DNA from: Methylotenera sp.
GTDB lineage: Bacteria; Pseudomonadota; Gammaproteobacteria; Burkholderiales; Methylophilaceae
DNA length: 64,000 nucleotides
NCBI RefSeq assembly: GCF_029945535.1
Contig: NZ_JAQSCU010000010.1
Coordinates: 195,290-259,289, forward strand
Direction: 5' to 3'
In this document: piece after piece, positions 27,883 to 36,699 of the stretch
How positions within the stretch are numbered: position 1 is the stretch's first letter
How the letters are laid out: every line of letters starts with the position of its first letter
Notes under the pieces: generated by a model
Seen by the model: only the letters and a program-made list of their open reading frames with translations
Databases searched by the model: none
What the model was told of the DNA's origin: nothing
Translations under genes and position numbers: made by a program

Positions 27883-28107
27883 TTGAAAATTAAATACGCT
27901 AGCGAAGAATACATGGAAAAAGCAAAAAACTTGTCTCAGGAAGAGATTGAAAGATTACAAAGTAGAATGCGTAACAAGTTAACGCGCAGAGAAGAAGAAA
28001 AAAAGTTGAGCTTGATAGAGGTGTTAGCGATACAGCTAGAGCTTGATGATGAGCAGTTAACCGAATGGCGCGAAAAACGAATTGAAATGAACAAAAAAAA
28101 TAAGTAA
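27883..28107 (+). CDS. Small charged hypothetical protein, 74 aa
   Basis: TTG start at 27883, supported by GGGGAG six bases upstream. The 74-residue product is almost entirely helical and highly charged (NLSQEEIERLQSRMRNKLT, REEEKKLSLIE), without membrane segment or cysteine. It resembles short coiled-coil or adaptor proteins, but I do not recognise a family. It is divergent from the orphan ParA gene (235-base gap) and convergent with uup. Confidence 0.7.
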   Translation: MKIKYASEEYMEKAKNLSQEEIERLQSRMRNKLTRREEEKKLSLIEVLAIQLELDDEQLTEWREKRIEMNKKNK

Positions 28108-28195
28108 GTATAAAGCTAGCAGTATGTTTTCTAGCAGTGACATTTTATAAATGCTACTGCTAGAAAGTTTAGATACTTTTATAAGATCTTAATTT

Positions 28196-30106
28196 TTAAA
28201 GATTTTTAGCGTCCAGCTCTTCCCATCGAGCTAGTGATTTTTCTAACGAACCTTCAATTTCGATAAGTCTTGCTTGCAAGGTTTTGACTAACGTAGCTTG
28301 TGTCTTGTAGAGTTCGCCATCAGCGAGTTGTTCATTAATACTTGCTTGTTCTAACTCTAGCTTTTCAATTTCTGCAGGTATCGCCGCCAACTCTTTCTCT
28401 TCTTTAAAACTCAGTTTTGAGCTGGGTTTAGCTTGAGCAGTATTGCTAGGCTTTGTACTAGCTTTAGCCGCTTGAGCTTGCTGTGCTTTTTTCTCTTCCA
28501 AGCGTTGTTGCGTGTAACGTTGCCAATCATCATAGCCGCCGCCAAACTCAGTAAGTACTGCGTTACCTTCAAAGGCAATGACTTGTGTCACTGTGTTTTC
28601 TAAAAATGCACGGTCGTGGCTGACTAAGAATAACGTACCTGCAAACTCTTGTAGCAAGCTTTCTAGCAGTTCTAGTGTGTCGATATCCAAGTCGTTCGTC
28701 GGCTCATCTAGCACTAATACATTGGCAGGGCGGGCAAACAAACGTGCTAATAATAAGCGGTTACGTTCGCCACCTGATAGCGACTTAACTGGGGAACGTG
28801 AGCGTTGTGGTGGAAATAGAAAGTCTTCTAAATAGCTAATCACGTGTTTGCGTTCATTGCCAATTTCTACGAAGTCCGAACCTGGGCTAATGGTATCTGC
28901 CAGAGTTGCTTCTTCATCAAGCTGTTCGCGCATTTGGTCAAAATAAGCTACGTTGATTTTAGTACCACGTTCCACATTGCCGCTATCGGCTTCAATATCA
29001 CCTAAAATGAGTTTGAGCAGGGTGGTTTTACCAATACCGTTCGGGCCGAGTAGGCCGATTTTGTCACCACGTAAAATGCGCGTGCTAAAGTTATTAATCA
29101 ACGTTCTGTTGCCATAAGCTTTGCTGACGTTTTCTAGTTCAGCAACCAGTTTTCCGCTACGTTCGCCAGCATCTAAATTCAGTTTTACATTACCTTGACG
29201 TTCACGGCGAGCCGCGCGATCTAAGCGAAGTGCTTCTAAACGGCGCACGCGGCCTTCATTACGGGTGCGGCGAGCTTTAATGCCTTGGCGTATCCATACT
29301 TCTTCTTGTGCTAGAAACTTATCAAACTTAGCTGCGTGAACTTCCTCTACGGCAATTAACTCTTCTTTTTTGATCTGATAGTCAGCAAAATTACCGACAA
29401 AGTCTGTGAGTATGCCGCGATCTAATTCGGTAATGCGCGTCGCAAGTCTATTTAAAAAGCGTCGGTCATGGGTAATAAACAATACGCAGCCATTAAAGCT
29501 TAGTAATAGCTCTTCTAGCCATTCAATGGCTTCTAAATCAAGGTGGTTGGTTGGCTCATCCAGTAATAACACTTCAGGTTCGGCCACCAGTGCGCGGCCT
29601 AGGGCAACGCGCTTACGCCAGCCGCCTGATAAAGTAGACACTAAAGCGTCGGCATCTAAGTTTAAGCGACTCAGTACGGTTTCCACACGAGATTGCGCTG
29701 CCCAGCCATTTTGCGTATCTAAATCATGTTGTAGATGCTGCATTTTGGTCATCAAAGCATCGATGTCTGCGTCTGGCATGCCCATATCATGGGTCACTTG
29801 GTGGTAATCAATAATTGTTTGTTGCAGACCTCCCAAACCTTCGGCTACCGCTTCAAATACCGTGTGTGTAGTATCTAACTCAGGCTCTTGCGGTACATAT
29901 ACTACGCGGGCGCTTGGTGAGCGCCATACCGTGCCTTCATCTAACTTAATGGTACCAGCGATGGCTTTTAATAAGCTTGATTTGCCTGCACCATTGCGGC
30001 CAATCAGGCCTACACGTTCGCCAGCATCCAATTGAAATGAGGCTTTGTCTAAAAGAGCATGATGTCCAAAGGCGAGTGAAGCGTTATCTAATGTAATGTA
30101 AGGCAT
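28196..30106 (-). CDS. uup: ABC-F ATPase Uup
   Basis: A 636-residue cytosolic ABC-F protein with two ATPase domains: Walker A GRNGAGKSSLLKAI near residue 37 with signature LSGGWRKRVALGRAL near 160, and Walker A GPNGIGKTTLLKLI near 354 with LSGGERNRLLLARL near 443. The C-terminal 90 residues form a coiled coil (LSFKEEKELAAIPAEIEKLE) that binds DNA or the ribosome in Uup. No transmembrane domain. Uup-type factors act on translating or assembling ribosomes and reduce precise transposon excision. Transcribed alone. Confidence 0.93.
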   Translation of the reverse strand: MPYITLDNASLAFGHHALLDKASFQLDAGERVGLIGRNGAGKSSLLKAIAGTIKLDEGTVWRSPSARVVYVPQEPELDTTHTVFEAVAEGLGGLQQTIIDYHQVTHDMGMPDADIDALMTKMQHLQHDLDTQNGWAAQSRVETVLSRLNLDADALVSTLSGGWRKRVALGRALVAEPEVLLLDEPTNHLDLEAIEWLEELLLSFNGCVLFITHDRRFLNRLATRITELDRGILTDFVGNFADYQIKKEELIAVEEVHAAKFDKFLAQEEVWIRQGIKARRTRNEGRVRRLEALRLDRAARRERQGNVKLNLDAGERSGKLVAELENVSKAYGNRTLINNFSTRILRGDKIGLLGPNGIGKTTLLKLILGDIEADSGNVERGTKINVAYFDQMREQLDEEATLADTISPGSDFVEIGNERKHVISYLEDFLFPPQRSRSPVKSLSGGERNRLLLARLFARPANVLVLDEPTNDLDIDTLELLESLLQEFAGTLFLVSHDRAFLENTVTQVIAFEGNAVLTEFGGGYDDWQRYTQQRLEEKKAQQAQAAKASTKPSNTAQAKPSSKLSFKEEKELAAIPAEIEKLELEQASINEQLADGELYKTQATLVKTLQARLIEIEGSLEKSLARWEELDAKNL

Positions 30107-30258
30107 GATTCTGTTGCTTTCGGTGCTGTAAGTCTTTACTAAGAGATTCAGGATTTATTAAATGAGAGACTGTACTAAGGTGTACTTTAATCTGTGTTGT
30201 TTGCTAAATAAGCACATTATACATCGCTTGCTAGTATATAAATTCAAGCATATTGTTT

Positions 30259-30302
30259 AATACATCACAACTATATTGTACACAATTTAATTGTGATGTA
30301 TT
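30259..30302. promoter_or_regulatory. Nested palindromic operator upstream of the OhrR-like gene
   Basis: Two overlapping palindromes. An outer pair, AATACATCACAA (30259-30270) and TTGTGATGTATT (30291-30302), is 12 bp and perfect. An inner perfect palindrome CACAATT-T-AATTGTG (30281-30295) resembles the TACAATT-AATTGTA operators of OhrR regulators. A weak -35 TTGTAC and -10 TATTAT with 17-base spacing run through it, which would start transcription at or near the ATG (30312) and hence give a leaderless message; no Shine-Dalgarno is visible. Autoregulation is the natural inference. Confidence 0.72.
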
Positions 30303-30311
30303 ATTTCAATC

Positions 30312-30782
30312 ATGGAAAATATAACAACACCTCAGGCAAGTGCTAAAGTCTTAAATGTGGATTTGCAGCTATGCTTTGCGCTTTACTCAGCCTCATTGAG
30401 TATGACAAAGACGTATAAGCCTTTGTTAGCAAAACTCAAGCTGACGTATCCGCAATATTTAGTTTTATTGGTGCTATGGGAAAAAGACGGCGTGACCGTC
30501 AATAGCATTGGAGAACGGTTGTTTTCAGATTCAGGCACACTAACACCGCTGCTTAAGCGCTTAGAAAAGTTAGGTTTAATTCAGCGCCAGCGCGCTATTG
30601 AAGACGAGCGCAAGGTCATTATTACGCTAACAGAGCAGGGTAAGTTATTGCAATCTCAGGCGGCTGATATACATCCACAAATTGCTTGTAGTACAGGTTG
30701 CACGCTTACTGAGCTGAAAGAACTCAACAGCCAGCTCATTTTACTAAGAACAAGTTTAATTAATAAATTAGTAACACCGTAA
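30312..30782 (+). CDS. MarR-family regulator, OhrR-like
   Basis: A 156-residue winged-helix repressor. The N-terminal helix carries LQLCFALYSASLSMTKTYKPLL, the OhrR pattern in which the Cys (near residue 22) is oxidised by organic hydroperoxide and nearby Tyr residues bond it. The DNA-binding helix region is VNSIGERLFSDSGTLTPLLKRLEKLGLI and the wing is RAIEDERKVIITLT. It sits behind a nested palindromic operator and 57 bases before a catalase-like peroxidase gene, which it probably controls. A classical ohr gene is not adjacent. Confidence 0.9.
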   Translation: MENITTPQASAKVLNVDLQLCFALYSASLSMTKTYKPLLAKLKLTYPQYLVLLVLWEKDGVTVNSIGERLFSDSGTLTPLLKRLEKLGLIQRQRAIEDERKVIITLTEQGKLLQSQAADIHPQIACSTGCTLTELKELNSQLILLRTSLINKLVTP

Positions 30783-30839
30783 TTAGAATATACGTATTAG
30801 CTTTACACATTTCACTTTATTAAAATCTAGGAGAATAGT

Positions 30840-31865
30840 ATGAACAAAAAACGCTCATTATTGAATATCAAAAGCCTGGCACTTTCTGTGCTGGTGTTGA
30901 GCATATCTAATGCCTATGCAGAGGATGCAAAAGTGGCTGAAAGCAGCAAACCAGTGGTGGAGCAGATTGTTAACACGCTGACCAAATTATCAGGCGGTCC
31001 TTATCAAGGTTATCGTGCTAATCATGCAAAAGGTATTGTCGTGCAAGGTGAATTCGTACCAGCAAAGTCAGCTGCCAGCTTGAGTAAAGCAGTACATTTG
31101 CAAACAAAACCTAGTCCAGTGACAGTACGTTTTTCAGATGCCACAGGTCTGCCAACCATTCCAGATGCCGATGGCAATGCTTTTCCTAAGGGCATCGCGA
31201 TTCGCTTTCAGCTAGCAGAAGGTGCCTATACTGATATTGTGAGTATTTCTACCAATGGCTTTCCTGCAGCCAAGCCTGAAGACTTTTTAGGGTTATTAAA
31301 TTCTATAGCGGCGAGCGGCCCTGATGCTGCAAAACCATCACCAGTTGAACAATTCTTAGGGTCACATCCAGCAGCACTGGCTTTTGTGCAAATGCCAAAA
31401 CCAGCGCCTGTGAGTTTTGCAACAGAGAGTTTTTACGGTGTAAACGCGTTTAAATTTACCAATGCCAAAGGTGAAACACAGTATGGCCGTTATCGCATCA
31501 CTCCAATCAACGGGGCTGAGTTCTTAACCAAAGAACAAGCGGCTCAAGCAACACCAAACTATTTGATGGAAGAGCTGCCAGTACGTTTAAGCAAAGCCCC
31601 AGCTAAATTTAAAATTGCTGTGCAATTGGCTGACAAAGGTGATGTAGTGAATGACCCTACAGTGGTTTGGCCAGAAACCAGAAAACAAATTGAATTAGGC
31701 ACGCTAACGCTCAAAAACGTAGATGTTGATGGCGTCAAGTTTGAGAAAGCGACGATGTTCAATCCGCTGGTATTAGTCGATGGTATCGATGCTTCTGATG
31801 ATCCAATATTGTTAGCCCGTCCAGCTGCTTATGCGGTGAGTTACGGTAGACGTTTAGGCCAATAA
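30840..31865 (+). CDS. Periplasmic catalase-family peroxidase (SrpA-like)
   Basis: A 341-residue small heme catalase-like peroxidase with a signal peptide (cleavage near NAYA-ED at residue 27). Core motifs: GPYQGYRANHAKGIVVQGEF with the distal His near residue 60, VTVRFSDATGLPTIPD near 98, KGIAIRF near 118, and proximal-side RPAAYAVSYGRRLGQ at the C-terminus with the heme-ligand Tyr. It is far shorter than a classical catalase and lacks the wrapping and C-terminal domains. Such enzymes act mainly as peroxidases. It has AGGAG upstream of the ATG and follows the OhrR-like regulator. Confidence 0.9.
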   Translation: MNKKRSLLNIKSLALSVLVLSISNAYAEDAKVAESSKPVVEQIVNTLTKLSGGPYQGYRANHAKGIVVQGEFVPAKSAASLSKAVHLQTKPSPVTVRFSDATGLPTIPDADGNAFPKGIAIRFQLAEGAYTDIVSISTNGFPAAKPEDFLGLLNSIAASGPDAAKPSPVEQFLGSHPAALAFVQMPKPAPVSFATESFYGVNAFKFTNAKGETQYGRYRITPINGAEFLTKEQAAQATPNYLMEELPVRLSKAPAKFKIAVQLADKGDVVNDPTVVWPETRKQIELGTLTLKNVDVDGVKFEKATMFNPLVLVDGIDASDDPILLARPAAYAVSYGRRLGQ

Positions 31866-31881
31866 TCATTTAGCTAATAAC

Positions 31882-31918
31882 GAGCATTTATTTGAGTTGT
31901 ATTTTCAGATAAATGCTC
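31882..31918. terminator. Possible terminator hairpin between convergent genes
   Basis: A 10-bp stem GAGCATTTAT / ATAAATGCTC with a 17-base loop between the catalase-like gene and rep. The adjacent T-tract is poor, so efficiency is doubtful. Confidence 0.4.
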
Positions 31919-31930
31919 AGTTAGATTGAA

Positions 31931-33967
31931 TCAATTGTTAATGTTAAGCATGGCGCGAATATTCGCCATTTTAGATTTACCAAATTCTTTACTAGCTTCT
32001 GCGTCTTTATTAAACGGATTACCAAAGTGACGCACATCATCTTTTGGTAATTCCGCAATAAAGCGGCTAGGTTCACACATTTGCATTTCACCTGCGCGCT
32101 TACGTTTTTTGCACCATGAAATATTCAGCGATTTCTGTGCGCGAGTAATCCCCACATACATCAAGCGTCGTTCTTCTTCAATTTTTGTGGGGTCTGTAAC
32201 GCCTAAATCGATACTTTCGCGATGCGGCAATATGCCTTCTTCAACGCCAATTAAAAACACATGGCCAAACTCCAAACCTTTTGCTGCATGTAACGTAGAT
32301 AGTTTAACAGCATCAGGCTCGCCATCTTCACGGCCTTCCAGCATACTCATCAGCGACACCATCTGCGTGAGTTCTAATAAGTTTTTGCCGTCAGTCTCGT
32401 TGCCAAACTCTGTGCTTGCTTCACCTTTTTTAGTCAGCCAGCCAATAAAATCAAGCACATTTTTCCATTTGCTCTCAGCAGCGCGCGGCTCATCGCTATC
32501 GTATAAAAAGGCTTCGTATTGTATGGTGGTAAGCAAGTCGTTAAGCACTTCACCTGCTGGGTCGCGCACAGCACGTTCTTGAATTTTTTGAATATAAGTA
32601 CAAAAATTCAACAAGTCTTCTAGCTGTTTATTGCCTATGTCATTTTGAAAGTCGCCCTCAAACGCCGCGGCAAACAATGATATTTTGTGTAAGCTGGCAA
32701 ACTCGCCTAAACGCTCAAGCGTAGTATTACCTATACCTTTTTTAGGCGTAGTGGCCGCGCGGATGAAAGCAGGGTCGTCATCTTCGTTAGCCACTAAGCG
32801 CAAATAACTGATTAAATCTTTAATTTCGGCTTTATCAAAAAAGGATTGGCCGCCCGAGATGGTGTAGGGGATTTTGTGATTACGCAGGTATTGTTCAAAA
32901 ATACGCGCTTGGTGGTTGCCGCGGTAAAGAATAGCGTAATCCAGAAACTTAGTGCGGTTTTCAAACTTATGCGCTTGCAGCTTCATAATGACGGATTCGG
33001 CTTCAGCTTCCTCACTCATACATGCAGACACTTGAATTAAATCACCCGTGCCTAAATCGCTCCACAGTTTCTTTTCAAAAAGCTTTGGGTTATTCGCAAT
33101 CACCGCGTTGGCGCCACGCAATATGCGTATCGTAGAGCGATAATTCTGTTCTAGCTTGATGACTTTTAACTTGCTAAAGTCCTCTGTCAGTTGGCGTAAA
33201 TTCTCTACGTCCGCGCCACGCCAGCCGTAAATCGCTTGGTCGTCATCGCCCACTGCGGTAAATTGCCCACGCAGACCAGTAAGCATTTTTACCAGTTTGT
33301 ACTGGCAAGCATTGGTGTCTTGGTATTCATCTATCAGTAGATATTGCAACTTGCGCTGCCACTTATTAAGCGCAGCTTCGTGTTCATCAAATAACTCGAC
33401 AGGTAACTTAATTAAGTCATCAAAATCAACTGCTTGATAAGCTTTTAGCGTTTGTTGATATAGCTGGTAAACCTTGGCTGCTGCGTGAGTGAGTTCCTCT
33501 TCGGCAGTGGCTTTGGCTTGGTCTGGATTAACAAAACCATTCTTCCAATGCGAGATTTGCGATTGCGTCTTGCGTAATAACTGCTTATCAGTGGTGGCTA
33601 AAATATCAGCAAGAATCTTAAAGCTATCCGATGAATCCAAGATTGAAAACTGAGGTTTATAACCAAGTAATGATGCTTCAGCGCGCAACATTTGCAAACC
33701 AAGCGAGTGAAACGTCGCAATGGTTAAACCTTTGATGTTTTTACCCACCATTAACTTACCTACACGTTCTTGCATCTCCCGTGCTGCTTTGTTGGTAAAG
33801 GTGATGGCTGCGATTTCTTTAGGCGAGTAACCTGCTTCATCAATCAAATAGCTGATTTTTTGCGTAATTACACGAGTTTTGCCACTACCTGCACCAGCAA
33901 GTACTAGCAATGGACCATCGAGATATTTAACAGCGTCGCGTTGGGGCGCGTTCAGAGAATTTAACAT
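31931..33967 (-). CDS. rep: ATP-dependent DNA helicase Rep
   Basis: A 678-residue superfamily 1A 3'-5' helicase that helps replication forks past protein roadblocks. Motifs: Walker A VLAGAGSGKTRVITQKI near residue 22, motif Ia ITFTNKAAREMQERV, Walker B LLIDEYQDTNACQYKL near 217, motif III AVGDDDQAIYGWRGAD near 240, and VKLSTLHAAKGLEFGHVFL near 551. The opening MLNSLNAPQRDAVKYLDGP and total length favour Rep over UvrD (about 720 residues). It is convergent with the catalase-like gene. Confidence 0.93.
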   Translation of the reverse strand: MLNSLNAPQRDAVKYLDGPLLVLAGAGSGKTRVITQKISYLIDEAGYSPKEIAAITFTNKAAREMQERVGKLMVGKNIKGLTIATFHSLGLQMLRAEASLLGYKPQFSILDSSDSFKILADILATTDKQLLRKTQSQISHWKNGFVNPDQAKATAEEELTHAAAKVYQLYQQTLKAYQAVDFDDLIKLPVELFDEHEAALNKWQRKLQYLLIDEYQDTNACQYKLVKMLTGLRGQFTAVGDDDQAIYGWRGADVENLRQLTEDFSKLKVIKLEQNYRSTIRILRGANAVIANNPKLFEKKLWSDLGTGDLIQVSACMSEEAEAESVIMKLQAHKFENRTKFLDYAILYRGNHQARIFEQYLRNHKIPYTISGGQSFFDKAEIKDLISYLRLVANEDDDPAFIRAATTPKKGIGNTTLERLGEFASLHKISLFAAAFEGDFQNDIGNKQLEDLLNFCTYIQKIQERAVRDPAGEVLNDLLTTIQYEAFLYDSDEPRAAESKWKNVLDFIGWLTKKGEASTEFGNETDGKNLLELTQMVSLMSMLEGREDGEPDAVKLSTLHAAKGLEFGHVFLIGVEEGILPHRESIDLGVTDPTKIEEERRLMYVGITRAQKSLNISWCKKRKRAGEMQMCEPSRFIAELPKDDVRHFGNPFNKDAEASKEFGKSKMANIRAMLNINN

Positions 33968-34107
33968 GCAGTGCTTTTTGGAGTTCTTGTGTAAAACTTA
34001 AGCGTAAGATTTTAACGTTTAAGGCTATAACAAGCTATCAATTAAATGATTAAAGCATGCCATAATTGCTGACTCAAAAATAAGCACATAAATGTTAAAG
34101 GAATAGC

Positions 34108-34380
34108 ATGCGATCGAGCGCAAGATCTACCAGAGCCAGTGCCGCGATTGATAGGCTAAAACGACGTAGCGGCAACGACAACTATTCAATGTCCATGAAT
34201 AGCGGCGCTATGTTTAGCCTGCTGCTAGCCACTGGTGGGGGAGATTCCGAACGTTTATGTGAGCCGATGATGATGGAAGATTTTGTGGCGTTTGTGAATG
34301 CTTATGGTCCACAAACGCCTAAACGTGTCAGTAAATTAGATATTGAATTTAGTAAGCAACTGACTAAAAAGAGCGAATAA
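34108..34380 (+). CDS. Hypothetical protein, 90 aa
   Basis: ATG at 34108 with AAAGGAA eight bases upstream, a good ribosome site. The 90-residue product has a basic N-terminus (MRSSARSTRASAAIDRLKRR), a middle rich in Met, Ser and Gly (NSGAMFSLLLATGGGDS) and a charged C-terminus. No signal peptide or certain membrane helix. I do not recognise a family. It is divergent from rep across a 140-base gap and is followed by a palindromic repeat. Confidence 0.65.
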   Translation: MRSSARSTRASAAIDRLKRRSGNDNYSMSMNSGAMFSLLLATGGGDSERLCEPMMMEDFVAFVNAYGPQTPKRVSKLDIEFSKQLTKKSE

Positions 34381-34440
34381 GCTTAACTTAAGAAATCTTT
34401 GCTCGAAGGTGGAAACCATTCACAAAAGCATCAAACATCC

Positions 34441-34511
34441 GTCATTCCCGCGTAGGCGGGAATCCAGTCAAGTGGTTGATTAGCCTAGATTCCCGCCTAC
34501 GCGGGAATGAT
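34441..34511. repeat. GTCATTCC-ended palindromic repeat (copy 1)
   Basis: A 23-bp perfect inverted repeat (TCATTCCCGCGTAGGCGGGAATC at 34442-34464 and its reverse complement at 34488-34510, shown here in part) flanks a 23-base spacer. Each arm is itself palindromic (ATTCCCGC-GTAG-GCGGGAAT). The arms resemble the ATTCCC/GGGAAT repeats common in betaproteobacterial intergenic DNA, including the Neisseria dRS3 family. It is GC-richer than its surroundings. Confidence 0.9.
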
Positions 34512-34569
34512 GGAAAATAGAGGGGTGAAATTAAGCGTCAAATTGCTTCGTGCAAAGCTCCCACTTCAT

Positions 34570-36447
34570 TTAAATATGCACCCTAGTACCTAATTCAATC
34601 ACACTGTTACTTGGAATATTGAAATAGCCCACAACGCTCCCAGCGTTTCGTGACATCAAGGCAAATAAATCATCACGCCATTTAGCCATCTTCCCACCAG
34701 GGCCAGAAATCACAGTTTCACGACTAATAAAGTATGAAGTAGTGAACGGGTCGATTGAAAAGCCGACTAAATTGCTCTCAGCAAGTGCTTTGGGGATGTT
34801 AGGCGTTTCCATAAAGCCGTAGTGTAATTTCACTTGCCAAAAGCCTGCGCCAATCTCTTTAATTGCAAAGCGCTGCTCTTTTTCTACAGTGGGCGTGTCG
34901 GCAAACTCCACTGTCAGAATCAGGTTCGTTTGATGTAACACCTGATTATGCTTCAAGTTATGCATCAGCGCTTGCGGTACAGTGTCTGGGTTTGCGCAAA
35001 GAAATATAGCGGTACGTTCAATTCTAGCTTTGGTATCGCGGGTGATATTTTTAACAAAATCTTCAAGTTTTGGGTCATCTTCGTGAATATGTTGCAGTAA
35101 AATTTCGCGACCTTGTTTCCACGTCCACATAATGGTAACTAAGCTGATTCCAAGCGCAATTGGGAACCATCCGCCTTTGAAAAACTTAGCTGAGCAAGAG
35201 GTCAGTAATAACAAGTCTAGGGCAAAGAAAGCGATAGTTGCGCTCAACGCTAGCCATACTGGATATTTCCAGTTGTGGCGTATCACAAAGTAGGTGAGTA
35301 TCGTGGTGATTAGCATTGTGCCTGTCACGGCAATACCATAGGCTGAAGCAATCGCAGATGAGTTTTGAAAAGCGATAGTCAGCATGATGACGGCAGCCAA
35401 TAACAACCAATTGATTGCGGGTACATAAATTTGGCCTGATTCACTTGCAGACGTATGCAGGATTTGCATTCTAGGTAAAAATCCAAGTTGTATGGCTTGC
35501 TGCGTGATGGAATACGTACCTGAAATAACCGCCTGAGAGGCAATAATAGTTGCCATTGTTGCCAGTACCACAACTGGTATTAACCATTCTTGTGGGAAAG
35601 ATAGATAGAACGGATTACTTACCGCGGCTGGCGTTGTAAGTAGCAATGCGCCTTGACCAAGATAATTAAGTGCTAAGCATGGGAAAACTAAACATGTCCA
35701 TGCGATGCGTATAGCAGGTCTACCAAAGTGTCCCATGTCGGCATAAAGCGCTTCTGCACCTGTAATGGCTAATGTCACTGCACCTACAGCTAAAAATACG
35801 CCAGTACCTCGGTCAGCTAAAAAATGAAACGCATAAATTGGATTTAATGCATTAAGAATAACTGGGTTTTGCAATATGTGATGAACGCCAACAATGCCTA
35901 GTGTGGCAAACCAAACAATCACGATAGGCCCAAAGAACTTACCGACTGTGTTTGTGCCATATTTTTGCACTGCAAAGAGTGAAATTAAAATGGTCAGCGC
36001 AATTGGAATAACGTATGTGGAGAGCTCCGGTTTTATGAGCTCCATACCTTCAACTGCGGAAAGTACAGAGATGGCGGGCGTGAGTATGCTGTCACCATAA
36101 AACAGCGCGGCACCAAACACACCTAAAGCCATGAGTATTTTTTTACGATTTGGTGCAGAGCCTGAGCTGGAAATAGCGAGTGCCAGCAAAGCCATTACGC
36201 CACCTTCACCGCGATTATCTGCTCGTAATACTAGTATCACGTATTTCAACATCACGACTAGCATCAACGCCCAGAACACGGCTGAGATGGCGCCAATGAT
36301 GTTAGCTTGATTAAGCGCGATACCTGTAGCTTCGCTAAAAATGACTTGGATGGTATATAAGGGGCTTGTTCCAATGTCGCCGTAAACAACACCGATAGCC
36401 CCTAAAGTAAGTGCTGCCAGACTCTTAGATTTTATATTGTTACTCAT
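34570..36447 (-). CDS. kup: Low-affinity potassium transporter Kup (copy 2)
   Basis: A 625-residue KUP-family K+ symporter, clearly divergent from kup1 but with the same framework: LGAIGVVYGDIGTSPLYTIQV at the N-terminus, NRGEGGVMALLALA near residue 78, SAVEGMELIKP near 131 and a cytoplasmic C-terminal domain ending SVIELGTRVHI. About 12 transmembrane segments. It lies downstream of a KdpDE-like two-component pair on the same strand, separated by 252 bases that hold one palindromic repeat; another repeat follows its stop. It may be the target of that pair (inference). Confidence 0.94.
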   Translation of the reverse strand: MSNNIKSKSLAALTLGAIGVVYGDIGTSPLYTIQVIFSEATGIALNQANIIGAISAVFWALMLVVMLKYVILVLRADNRGEGGVMALLALAISSSGSAPNRKKILMALGVFGAALFYGDSILTPAISVLSAVEGMELIKPELSTYVIPIALTILISLFAVQKYGTNTVGKFFGPIVIVWFATLGIVGVHHILQNPVILNALNPIYAFHFLADRGTGVFLAVGAVTLAITGAEALYADMGHFGRPAIRIAWTCLVFPCLALNYLGQGALLLTTPAAVSNPFYLSFPQEWLIPVVVLATMATIIASQAVISGTYSITQQAIQLGFLPRMQILHTSASESGQIYVPAINWLLLAAVIMLTIAFQNSSAIASAYGIAVTGTMLITTILTYFVIRHNWKYPVWLALSATIAFFALDLLLLTSCSAKFFKGGWFPIALGISLVTIMWTWKQGREILLQHIHEDDPKLEDFVKNITRDTKARIERTAIFLCANPDTVPQALMHNLKHNQVLHQTNLILTVEFADTPTVEKEQRFAIKEIGAGFWQVKLHYGFMETPNIPKALAESNLVGFSIDPFTTSYFISRETVISGPGGKMAKWRDDLFALMSRNAGSVVGYFNIPSNSVIELGTRVHI

Positions 36448-36544
36448 GATGTGTTTTAAATGCCTTGTATTATTATGACAAGGTCATTAAAACAGGGGTG
36501 ATGTATCAATCACATAAACAAGATTGATACTTTTATTTAGGGTG

Positions 36545-36665
36545 TCATTCCGTGCTTGACACGGAATCTAGTGACTTTATCAGGGAAGCTGATAAGAAAT
36601 ACTAAAGCCAGCAAGCCTGCAAGCATTGCTAAAAGACGCTGGATACTGACTTTCGTCGGTATGAC
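36545..36665. repeat. GTCATTCC-ended repeat (copy 2, diverged, 121 bp)
   Basis: Ends form an imperfect inverted repeat, GTCATTCCG on the left and CGGTATGAC on the right (one mismatch). The left end holds ATTCCGTG-CTTGA-CACGGAAT (36547-36567 approx.) and the right end ATACTGAC-TTTC-GTCGGTAT (36643-36662). Structure and terminal bases match copy 1, though the interiors differ. It has a MITE-like layout, with no ORF inside, and lies between kdpE and kup2. Confidence 0.7.
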
Positions 36666-36699
36666 GATTGTAAAAAAATACTACTTTTAACTTAGGAAT

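Noticed and set aside
28115-28164. Repeat of GCTAGCAGT near the end of the 74-aa gene and uup
   Set aside because: Short 9-base copies forming a weak stem between convergent genes; likely chance or an inefficient terminator.
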